Shown: piece by piece, positions 1-7,051 of the stretch
How positions within the stretch are numbered: position 1 is the stretch's first letter
Layout: each line of letters opens with the position of its first letter
NCBI GenBank assembly: GCA_038229695.1
Contig: JBBROE010000061.1
Span: forward strand, 1 to 24,218
Direction: 5' to 3'
Source of the DNA: JACMLD01 sp038229695
GTDB lineage: Bacteria > Bacteroidota > Bacteroidia > Chitinophagales > Chitinophagaceae
Length of the DNA: 24,218 nt
The notes under the pieces: model-generated
The model's input: the letters and a program-made list of their open reading frames with translations, nothing else
Told to the model about the DNA's origin: nothing
Databases searched by the model: none
Translations under genes and position numbers: made by a program

Positions 1-1371
1 AACCACCCATTCATCGAATTCAGCCGGTGTGACATAGCCCAGCTTCACCGCCATTTCCTTCAGGGTAGTGCCTTCTTTATGCGCCTTCTGCGCGATCTCC
101 GCAGCTTTGTAATACCCGATTTTAGTATTGAGCGAGGTGACCAGCATCAGCGAATTGTCGACATGCTTTTTAATGTTGGCCTCTATCGGTTCCAGGCCCG
201 CCGCACACTTGTCGTTAAAGCTCACACACCCATCACCTATCAGCCTGGCGCTGTGCAGGAAATTATAAATCATGAGGGGTTTAAATACATTCAGTTCAAA
301 ATGCCCATTGCTGCCGCCGATGCTGATGGCCACATCGTTGCCCATCACCTGCGCGGCGATCATGGTAAGCGCCTCGCACTGGGTAGGATTTACCTTGCCG
401 GGCATGATCGATGACCCAGGCTCGTTATCCGGGATGAACAATTCACCGATGCCGCTCCGCGGGCCGGAAGACAGCATACGGATATCATTCGCGATCTTCA
501 TCAGGCTCACTGCAACCATCTTCAGCGCGCCATGGGTTTCCACAATCGCATCGTGTGCGGCCAGGGCTTCAAACTTATTTTCAGCCGTTACAAAAGGCAG
601 GCCCGTTAATGCAGCAATGTGTTTCGCCACATTTTCTGCATAGCCCGGAGGCGTATTGATGCCGGTGCCGACCGCGGTTCCGCCGAGCGCCAGTTCGGAG
701 AGGTGCGCCAGGGAATTTTTAATCGCTTTCAGCCCATGGCTTAACTGGGATACGTAGCCGCTGAATTCCTGGCCGACTGTGAGCGGTGTCGCATCCATGA
801 AATGCGTGCGTCCAATTTTCACGACCTGCATAAACGCCTTACTTTTCGCGGCCAGCGTGTCGCGAAGTTTTTCTATTCCGGGAATCGTTACATCAGTCAG
901 TATCTTATATGCGGCAATATGCATCGCCGTGGGGAAGGTGTCGTTCGATGATTGTGATTTATTCACATCGTCGTTGGGATGCAGAAACTTTTCTTTGTCG
1001 GTCAACTGGCCTCCGTGCAGTAGGTGCCCGCGGTAAGCGACCACCTCATTTACGTTCATATTGCTCTGTGTGCCGCTGCCGGTCTGCCATACCACCAAAG
1101 GGAATGCGTTATCCAGTTTGGCCGAAAGGATTTCATCACAGACTTCGCCGATGAGATCACTTTTCTCCTGCGACAATACGCCGGCTTCCAGGTTGGTCAG
1201 TGCGGCGGCTTTCTTCAAATAGGCAAAGGCTTTAATGATTTCCCGCGGCATCTTGTTAATGTCTTCGGCAATTTTGAAGTTGTCGATGCTGCGCTGGGTC
1301 TGCGCGCCATACAAGGCTTCTGCAGGCACTTTTACTTCTCCCATGGTATCTTTTTCTATCCGGTATTCCAT
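1..1371 (-). CDS. fumC: Fumarate hydratase class II (partial, 3' end outside window)
   Basis: The reverse strand is open from ATG at 1371 to the first base, giving 457 residues that begin MEYRIEKDTMGEVKVP. Class II fumarase reversibly hydrates fumarate to L-malate in the cytoplasm as a TCA-cycle homotetramer. The family signature GSSIMPGKVNP is at about residues 319-329 (S320-S321 sit in the mobile catalytic loop), and the GRTHFMDATPLTVGQE segment holds the conserved active-site His. QTGSGTQSNMN and SSNDTFPTAMH, typical of the fumarase/aspartase superfamily, are also present. The family is about 465 residues long, so only a few residues and the stop are missing on the left. The reading ends ...AEFDEWVV, close to the usual C-terminus. 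It is transcribed divergently from the glycosidase operon. Several open frames on the plus strand at 79-1404 are antisense shadows of this gene. I am confident of the family; L-aspartase is less likely given the overall motif set. Confidence 0.96.
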   Translation of the reverse strand, partial: MEYRIEKDTMGEVKVPAEALYGAQTQRSIDNFKIAEDINKMPREIIKAFAYLKKAAALTNLEAGVLSQEKSDLIGEVCDEILSAKLDNAFPLVVWQTGSGTQSNMNVNEVVAYRGHLLHGGQLTDKEKFLHPNDDVNKSQSSNDTFPTAMHIAAYKILTDVTIPGIEKLRDTLAAKSKAFMQVVKIGRTHFMDATPLTVGQEFSGYVSQLSHGLKAIKNSLAHLSELALGGTAVGTGINTPPGYAENVAKHIAALTGLPFVTAENKFEALAAHDAIVETHGALKMVAVSLMKIANDIRMLSSGPRSGIGELFIPDNEPGSSIMPGKVNPTQCEALTMIAAQVMGNDVAISIGGSNGHFELNVFKPLMIYNFLHSARLIGDGCVSFNDKCAAGLEPIEANIKKHVDNSLMLVTSLNTKIGYYKAAEIAQKAHKEGTTLKEMAVKLGYVTPAEFDEWVV

Positions 1372-1579
1372 TTGTATAATTTTAAAATTTGTACAGGGTG
1401 GTAAAGGTAGTACAATCGCGTTTTCGGCCCCGCGCCCCCTCAGACGGGTTCTGTACGGCCGATTCCTCTCTAGCAGACGAAGGTTCGGCGCCAAGTTTTA
1501 ACCGGGTTAGCTTATCATTACTTAATATATTTACAGCAGTGGGATTGATGCATACGTTAAAAAATTCCATGGGCTGCCT
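1372..1579. promoter_or_regulatory. Divergent intergenic region between fumC and the glycosidase operon
   Basis: These 208 bases must hold the promoters for fumC (minus) and for the seven-gene operon (plus). For the plus strand, TATATTTA at 1526-1533 matches the Bacteroidota -7 consensus TAnnTTTG at all but the last base. No TTTG lies at the usual 19-21 nt upstream; the nearest T-run, 1496-1499, is 26 nt away. The call is therefore weak. I see no convincing operator or riboswitch. No SusR/ECF-type regulator is encoded in the window. Confidence 0.3.
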
Positions 1580-3184
1580 ATGACCAGAATAACCTCGCTG
1601 TTATTTGCCGGCTGCGCTATATTGCTGTTGTTTTCCTTTGCCGGGGTTCGCAGAGCCAGTTTCCCGGTCATGCATGGGTATGCGGAGGGAGGTCATCCTG
1701 CAGACAGCATCGCCATTTTACAGGTTAATCCTGACGAGGGCTACCAAACCATCCACAGCTTCGGGGCATCAGATTGCTGGTCGGCAAAATTTGTGGGGAG
1801 CTGGCGTGATGAGGCCAAAAAAAATCAAATCGCCGACTTATTATTCAGCACAAAGTTGTTACCCGATGGTTCCCCGGCAGGCATCGGTCTTTCCCTCTGG
1901 CGTTTCAATATCGGCGCGGGTAGCCTGGAGCAGGGAAAGGCAAGCACAATCGCCGACGAGTACCGGCGCGAGGAATGTTTTTTACAGCCTGATGGGCACT
2001 ACGACTGGAACAGGCAAAAAGGCAACCAGTGGTTTCTCCGTGCTGCAAAAAATCGCGGGGTTAAATATTTGCTGGGGTTTGCCAATTCTGCACCGGTACA
2101 GTTTACACAAAACGGGTTAGCGGCTGGTCTTGCCCGTAATGAACTGAACTGCCGCCCGGATAAGTATGCCGACTATGCCGGGTTTTTAACCACTGTCGCC
2201 GAACATTTCAAAAAAGAAGGTTTGCCGCTGGATTATATCAGCCCGGTCAATGAACCCCAATGGAAATGGGGTGAACATGCAGACCAGGAGGGAAGCGGTG
2301 CGACCAACGCGCAGATCAGCACCCTTGCCAGGATTATCGGGTCGCAACTGGCCCGTGCAAAACTCGCTGCGCAGGTTACTGTCGCGGAAGCCGCCCAGGT
2401 ACAGTTCCTCTATAACAGTAACAACAGCATTGGCAACCAGATCGCCGATTTTTTCAGCCCCGCATCGACAAATTACCTGGGTAATGTGCCGAATATCGCA
2501 CCGGTCCTGGCCTATCACAGTTATTTTTCCACCTGCCCCGATTCCGTATTGCAGCATACGAGGATGTCGGCGTTCCGCCAGCGGCAAACCATCGACAGCA
2601 ACCTGCAGTTGTGGCAATCCGAATTCGGCATCCTGGGTAATATCTGCGGCCTGCTCAATGGTGGTCCGCGCCACACGGGCATTGAATATGGCCTGTATGT
2701 CGCTACCGTGATGCATGCCGACCTTACTGTAGCCGGCGTTACTTCCTTCCAATGGTGGCTCGGCATCAATCCTTATGACTACAGTGACGGGCTGGTCTAT
2801 ATCAATGCCCCGGATGGCAGCATCAGCCCACAGCAGTCCAGGGAAGATGGCAGAGTATCAGACAGTAAACAACTATGGTGCATGGGCAATTACGCGAGGT
2901 TTGTGCGGCCCGGTATGCAACGCATCGCCGCTTCAATAAACAAAGATGGCCTGCTGGTCAGCGCCTACCTCGATAAGGCAAAAAAACTTATTACTGTGGT
3001 GCTGATTAATCCCGCGGATAAAATTGCAAGGGTGCAGTTGGAACCAGGCAACAGGGTTTTCGCGGGGCCATCAGACCTGTATACCACATCCGCAACGGAG
3101 AACCTGGCCCATGCAGTATCCACTACCAATTTATTAGTGATTCGTGGCAAATCAGTCACCACGCTGGTTGCCCATTACCGTTAG
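1580..3184 (+). CDS. Secreted GH30-family glycoside hydrolase
   Basis: The 534-residue protein has a hydrophobic N-terminus (about residues 5-21) consistent with Sec export. An FAGC string at 9-12 lies too early inside the hydrophobic core to be a confident lipobox. The mature part starts with a GH30-like segment, HSFGASDCWS (around residue 58), followed by LSLWRFNIGAGS. The likely acid/base is E225 in ISPVNEPQWKWG, and the likely nucleophile is E348 in LQLWQSEFGILG. The usual GH30 layout follows, a (beta/alpha)8 barrel plus a C-terminal beta-sandwich that ends near residue 534. GH30 enzymes are retaining and cleave beta-glucosyl, beta-xylosyl, beta-1,6-glucan or beta-1,6-galactan linkages; the subfamily cannot be fixed by eye. 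The fucosidase next door would fit a fucosylated galactan side chain, but that is inference. It is the first gene of the operon and ends 39 nt before the GH29 start. Confidence 0.85.
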   Translation: MTRITSLLFAGCAILLLFSFAGVRRASFPVMHGYAEGGHPADSIAILQVNPDEGYQTIHSFGASDCWSAKFVGSWRDEAKKNQIADLLFSTKLLPDGSPAGIGLSLWRFNIGAGSLEQGKASTIADEYRREECFLQPDGHYDWNRQKGNQWFLRAAKNRGVKYLLGFANSAPVQFTQNGLAAGLARNELNCRPDKYADYAGFLTTVAEHFKKEGLPLDYISPVNEPQWKWGEHADQEGSGATNAQISTLARIIGSQLARAKLAAQVTVAEAAQVQFLYNSNNSIGNQIADFFSPASTNYLGNVPNIAPVLAYHSYFSTCPDSVLQHTRMSAFRQRQTIDSNLQLWQSEFGILGNICGLLNGGPRHTGIEYGLYVATVMHADLTVAGVTSFQWWLGINPYDYSDGLVYINAPDGSISPQQSREDGRVSDSKQLWCMGNYARFVRPGMQRIAASINKDGLLVSAYLDKAKKLITVVLINPADKIARVQLEPGNRVFAGPSDLYTTSATENLAHAVSTTNLLVIRGKSVTTLVAHYR

Positions 3185-3223
3185 ATAATACCGATTGCTT
3201 CATTAATGTATAAAGTAAATTGT

Positions 3224-4696
3224 ATGAAACACCTGCTGGTTACTTTTCTTGCCTTGTCCATTTTTATTGCTGTTCGTGCGCAGTCGTATCAGCCCAACTG
3301 GGCGTCGCTTGATCAGCGGCCCACCCCACAATGGTTTAAAGATGCCAAGTTTGGGATATTCATCCACTGGGGCGTGTATTCCGTTCCCGGTTACAGCAGT
3401 AAAGGGCAGTACGCAGAATGGTACCAGAACGGGCTCAATAACCACGACACGGCACGCATCACCTACCAGCGGGAGAAGTTTGGCAACCTCACGTATTACC
3501 AGCTGGCCGACCAGTTCAAGGCTGAGCTGTTTAACCCCGACGACTGGGCAAAACTCTTTGAAGCCTCCGGTGCAAAATACATTGTGCTCACCTCCAAACA
3601 CCATGACGGCTTTACGTTATGGCCCAGCAAGGAAGCGGACCGCGACTGGGGTTTCCCATGGACAGCCACCGAGGTGGGTCCAAAACGAGATTTGATCAAA
3701 GATCTTTTTGCTGCCGTCAGGAAGACCAGTGTACATGCAGGCATGTATTATTCCCTGTACGAATGGTACAACCCGCTGTGGTTAACCGATAAAGACAAAT
3801 TTATAGCACAGCATACGTGGCCGCAGATGAAGGACCTGATCAACACGTATCAGCCTGATGTGTTCTGGACGGATGGCGATTGGGAGTTGCCCGCCGAGAC
3901 CTGGAAAAGCCAGGAGTTCCTGACCTGGTTGTACAATGAAAGCCCGGTGAAGCAAAAGGTGGTGGTCAACGACCGCTGGGGTAAGGGTCTTCGTTTTCAT
4001 CATGGCGGAATTTATACGCCGGAGTACCAGCCCGACATGGATTTCGCCAATCATTACTGGGAAGAAAGCAGGGGAATGGGATTCAGTTACGGGTACAACC
4101 GGGCAGAAGATGCCTGGGATTATAATTCAGCACAGTCGCTCATTTTACAGTTGGTGGATAAAGTGAGCAGCGGCGGTAATTTCCTGCTGGATATCGGGCC
4201 GGATGGCCATGGAAAGATTCCGCCCATTATGCAGGAAAGACTACTGCAGATTGGCGATTGGATGAAAGTCAACGGCGAGGCCATCTACAATACGGTAAGA
4301 TGGACAACCCCATCGCAATGGAATGCGGGCAACAAAGGATACAAACCAAAGAATGGCAGCGGGGACCTGCTGCTCAAACTGACTATTGATCCCGATCCGG
4401 GTTATGCCGTTAAGGAAGTTTTCTTTACTTATAATCCCACGGCCAATAACCTTTACGCGATACTTCCCAAATACCCGGATAACAACCAGCTGCTGCTTAA
4501 TGCCATGACGTTGCCAAAGGGAACAGTGGTGGAGTTGCTGGGTACAGGTGCCACCTGCAGCTGGCAGCAGTCGGGAGAGAATGTCCGCATAACATTACCG
4601 CCTTATAATCCTAATAAAATGAAAGCGCCCTATGCGTTTGCGCTTAAAATTAAAAATTTTGGCCAGTCGGCCGACAGGGCAGTCAGCCGGAAATAA
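3224..4696 (+). CDS. Secreted alpha-L-fucosidase, GH29
   Basis: Alpha-L-fucosidases of GH29 remove terminal alpha-linked L-fucose by a retaining mechanism. I start at ATG 3224 because MKHLLVTFLALSIFIAVRAQ is a clean Sec signal peptide with a probable cut after Ala-Gln. An in-frame ATG at 3206 would add only six poor leader residues. Family motifs follow in order: WFKDAKFGIFIHWGVYS, then YIVLTSKHHDGFTLWPS, then the nucleophile region QPDVFWTDGDWE, in which D217 is the expected nucleophile. NFLLDIGPDGHGKIP, typical of the barrel end in GH29, comes next, and a C-terminal beta-sandwich closes the 490-residue protein. The acid/base is poorly conserved in this family and I do not assign it. The gene sits 39 nt after the GH30 gene and 54 nt before the next, as expected within an operon. 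Substrate linkage (alpha-1,2/1,3/1,4) is unknown. Confidence 0.94.
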   Translation: MKHLLVTFLALSIFIAVRAQSYQPNWASLDQRPTPQWFKDAKFGIFIHWGVYSVPGYSSKGQYAEWYQNGLNNHDTARITYQREKFGNLTYYQLADQFKAELFNPDDWAKLFEASGAKYIVLTSKHHDGFTLWPSKEADRDWGFPWTATEVGPKRDLIKDLFAAVRKTSVHAGMYYSLYEWYNPLWLTDKDKFIAQHTWPQMKDLINTYQPDVFWTDGDWELPAETWKSQEFLTWLYNESPVKQKVVVNDRWGKGLRFHHGGIYTPEYQPDMDFANHYWEESRGMGFSYGYNRAEDAWDYNSAQSLILQLVDKVSSGGNFLLDIGPDGHGKIPPIMQERLLQIGDWMKVNGEAIYNTVRWTTPSQWNAGNKGYKPKNGSGDLLLKLTIDPDPGYAVKEVFFTYNPTANNLYAILPKYPDNNQLLLNAMTLPKGTVVELLGTGATCSWQQSGENVRITLPPYNPNKMKAPYAFALKIKNFGQSADRAVSRK

Positions 4697-4703
4697 TCGG
4701 TTG

Positions 4704-4727
4704 TTTATTGCAGTGAGTGACAATAAA
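4704..4727 (+). repeat. Short inverted repeat between GH29 and the next gene
   Basis: TTTATTG (4704-4710) and CAATAAA (4721-4727) form a perfect 7-bp stem around a 10-base loop. It starts seven bases after the GH29 stop. The stem is AT-rich and has no T-run after it, so it is a poor terminator. It could be an mRNA-processing or stabilising hairpin inside the operon, or chance. Confidence 0.3.
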
Positions 4728-4750
4728 ACTGGCGTAACCAATTCTGCAGC

Positions 4751-6919
4751 ATGAAATCATCCCGCTCTGCCGGTATTTTTTTCTTTGTCATAGTAGGCTA
4801 CGCCGCGTTTGGTCAGCAGGCAGGGCAGTCCACTGACTGGCTGGTGCACCCTTTCACCATTAAGACGGCAGTGACCCTGTCCGCTGATGGACGGGACCTT
4901 CAGCTCAGCAACGGCTTGCTGCAACGCAGCTTCAGGCTGCAACCCAACCTGGCCTGCATAGATTATGTAAACCTGGTAAACGGCCAGCAACTGTTGCGGG
5001 CGGTGAAAGCGGAAGCGCGGCTGATGATCAATGGGAAATCGTATAATGTGGGGGGATTATACGGCCAGCCGGAACAGGCCTACCTCCGTCCGGAATGGCT
5101 GAACGATATGGCCGGTCATGCCATAGATTTTCAATACGTTTCCTATGCTGTTGCCCCAGTGCAACCCTGGCTGCAATGGAAGCCTGCTTCCACCGGGTAT
5201 AAGCCGCCCGCGCCTGCCAGGGGCCTTGCCCTCACGTTTCATTACAGAGCCGGTGACAGCGCTCTCAGCGGGTTATCGGTGAATGTACATTATGTGCTGT
5301 ACGATGGCATCCCGTTGCTGGTAAAATGGATCAGCGTGGAAAATAAGGGTGCCCGGTCCTATCCCATCAACCGGGTGGTCAATGAGATCCTGGCCTTTCC
5401 CGAAGAAGAAAGTGCGGTGGTCGGTACGCCGGCGCAGATGAAAAAACAACATGGCATTTATGTAGAGACCAACTATGCTTTTAACAATGCCATGCGCTAT
5501 GACATCAGCGATCAGACCACCCACTGGAAGGCCGACAGCAATTATACCTCGCAGGTCAACTACAACTACCAGACGCCCTGCCTCCTGGAAGTATACCCTG
5601 AGCAGGGGCCGGGCGTTGAGCTGATGCCTGGTCAGCACTTTACCTCGGTGCGCACCCACGAGCTGCTGATGGACAGCTATGACCGGGAGCGCCGCGGGCT
5701 GGCCATCCGGAAAATGTACCGCACGGTCGCCCCATGGACCACCGAGAATCCCATCTTCATGCACCTCGTCAGTAAGAACGATGACGAAGTGATCAACGTC
5801 ATCAACCAATGCCGTGCTACCGGCTATGAAGCCGTTATCCTGAGTTTCGGCAGTCATTGTAATATGGAAGATACCTCGGCCGCGAACATCCGGAAGTGGA
5901 AGTCGCTCGCCGGTTATGCGCACCGGAAAAACATCCTGATAGGCAGTTACTCCCTGTTCAGCTCCCGGAGTATCAGTGACGCTGACGACGTCATCGATTC
6001 AATCACCGGTAAACCCGGCGGCGCCTTTTTCGGTAATGCGCCTTGTCTCGGCAGCGGGTGGGGACTGGCCTACCTGGAAAAAATAAAATACTTTTTAAGC
6101 AAGACCGGCTTCAATATTTTCGAAAATGACGGCCCGTACCCTGGCGATGTCTGCGCTTCGGTTACCCATCCGGGTCATACGGGTTTAAAAGACAGCCAGT
6201 GGAAACAGATGGAATTACAAAAGGGATTGTATCACTGGTGCAATGAACACGGTGTTTATGTCAATGCGCCCGACTGGTATTTCCTGGACGGTACCAACAA
6301 GACCGGGCTGGGTTACCGCGAAGTCAATTTTTCGCTTCCCCGTCCACAACAACTCCTCCTCAACCGGCAGAATATCTACGATGGTACCTGGGAAAAAATA
6401 CCGGCGATGGGCTGGGGCTTTGTGCCGCTGACAAGGTACCAGGGCGGCGGTGCTGAGGCCGTGTTAGAGCCCCTGCAGGAGCATATTAGCGATTACCGCA
6501 GCCTGATGACAGCCTATTACGGCGCCGGGGTGCAGGCCTGTTACCGGGGTCCGCGGTTATACGATACCGATAGTACCCGGAGAATGGTGACGGCGGTCAT
6601 CAGCTGGTACAAAAAGCATTTCGAAATTTTGAATGCGGATATCATTCACTTACGCCGGGCAGATGGACGCGACTGGGACGGCTGGATGCATGTTAGCCCT
6701 GCGCTCCCGGAAAAAGCCATGGTTTTCATTTTTAACCCGCTGCCGGTAGCCATCAGGCGGGTCATTACGGTACCGCTTTACTATACCGGTTTGAGCGGCC
6801 GGGCGGTCGTCATCGGGCAGGATGACAGTCGCCAGTCGCTGGCCCTCAGCCGGGATTATGCCATACAGGTATCCCTGTCTATCCCCGCCGGAAGCAGCAA
6901 CTGGTTTATTATTCGTTGA
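4751..6919 (+). CDS. Large secreted protein, probable unclassified retaining glycosidase (clan GH-D-like architecture)
   Basis: The 722-residue protein opens with a Sec signal (MKSSRSAGIFFFVIVGYAAFGQ, probable cut near residues 21-22). Residues about 30-330 look all-beta, like the N-terminal super-sandwich domain of GH36/GH97-type enzymes (for example LQLSNGLLQRSFRLQPN and HYVLYDGIPLLVKWISVEN). Residues about 340-640 look like a TIM barrel with alternating strands and helices. A C-terminal beta-domain of about 70 residues ends at SNWFIIR. The most conserved-looking segment is FENDGPYPGD at 457-466, followed by HPGHTGLKDSQWKQ. D460 sits where a clan GH-D nucleophile would lie at the end of a barrel strand; a later Asp such as the D in NAPDWYFLDG could be the acid/base. 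I cannot name the family. Alpha-galactosidase-like activity is one guess, supported only by architecture and by its place between fucosidase and redox genes. Confidence 0.6.
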   Translation: MKSSRSAGIFFFVIVGYAAFGQQAGQSTDWLVHPFTIKTAVTLSADGRDLQLSNGLLQRSFRLQPNLACIDYVNLVNGQQLLRAVKAEARLMINGKSYNVGGLYGQPEQAYLRPEWLNDMAGHAIDFQYVSYAVAPVQPWLQWKPASTGYKPPAPARGLALTFHYRAGDSALSGLSVNVHYVLYDGIPLLVKWISVENKGARSYPINRVVNEILAFPEEESAVVGTPAQMKKQHGIYVETNYAFNNAMRYDISDQTTHWKADSNYTSQVNYNYQTPCLLEVYPEQGPGVELMPGQHFTSVRTHELLMDSYDRERRGLAIRKMYRTVAPWTTENPIFMHLVSKNDDEVINVINQCRATGYEAVILSFGSHCNMEDTSAANIRKWKSLAGYAHRKNILIGSYSLFSSRSISDADDVIDSITGKPGGAFFGNAPCLGSGWGLAYLEKIKYFLSKTGFNIFENDGPYPGDVCASVTHPGHTGLKDSQWKQMELQKGLYHWCNEHGVYVNAPDWYFLDGTNKTGLGYREVNFSLPRPQQLLLNRQNIYDGTWEKIPAMGWGFVPLTRYQGGGAEAVLEPLQEHISDYRSLMTAYYGAGVQACYRGPRLYDTDSTRRMVTAVISWYKKHFEILNADIIHLRRADGRDWDGWMHVSPALPEKAMVFIFNPLPVAIRRVITVPLYYTGLSGRAVVIGQDDSRQSLALSRDYAIQVSLSIPAGSSNWFIIR

Positions 6920-7021
6920 TACACAGTTGCCAGTTAGCCCGCTTCCCACTGTGCCGGCAGATTAAAATCGATGCTCCGCTGGCGGTGCTGGCAGGAAAGC
7001 CGTATTTTTAGGAGAGAAAAA

Positions 7022-7051
7022 ATGCTGCCTGTTGAATCGCCTGCGCCATAA
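7022..7051 (+). other. Nine-codon mini-ORF with a good ribosome-binding site, overlapping the next gene's start
   Basis: AGGAGA at 7010-7015 is one of the best Shine-Dalgarno matches in the window and lies seven bases before an ATG at 7022. That ATG is out of frame with the large cytochrome gene and runs only nine codons to TAA at 7049-7051. The cytochrome frame has no ATG here and must start at TTG 7032 or another non-ATG codon. The mini-ORF could be a translationally coupled leader, or a sign of a small indel in the sequence. Confidence 0.4.

Noticed and set aside
79..1404. Several open frames on the plus strand
   Set aside because: They lie antisense to a complete and well-conserved fumC frame and have no family features or ribosome-binding sites.
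1382..1570. Short open frames on both strands between fumC and the GH30 gene
   Set aside because: Low-complexity translations with no recognisable features; the stretch is better read as a divergent promoter region.
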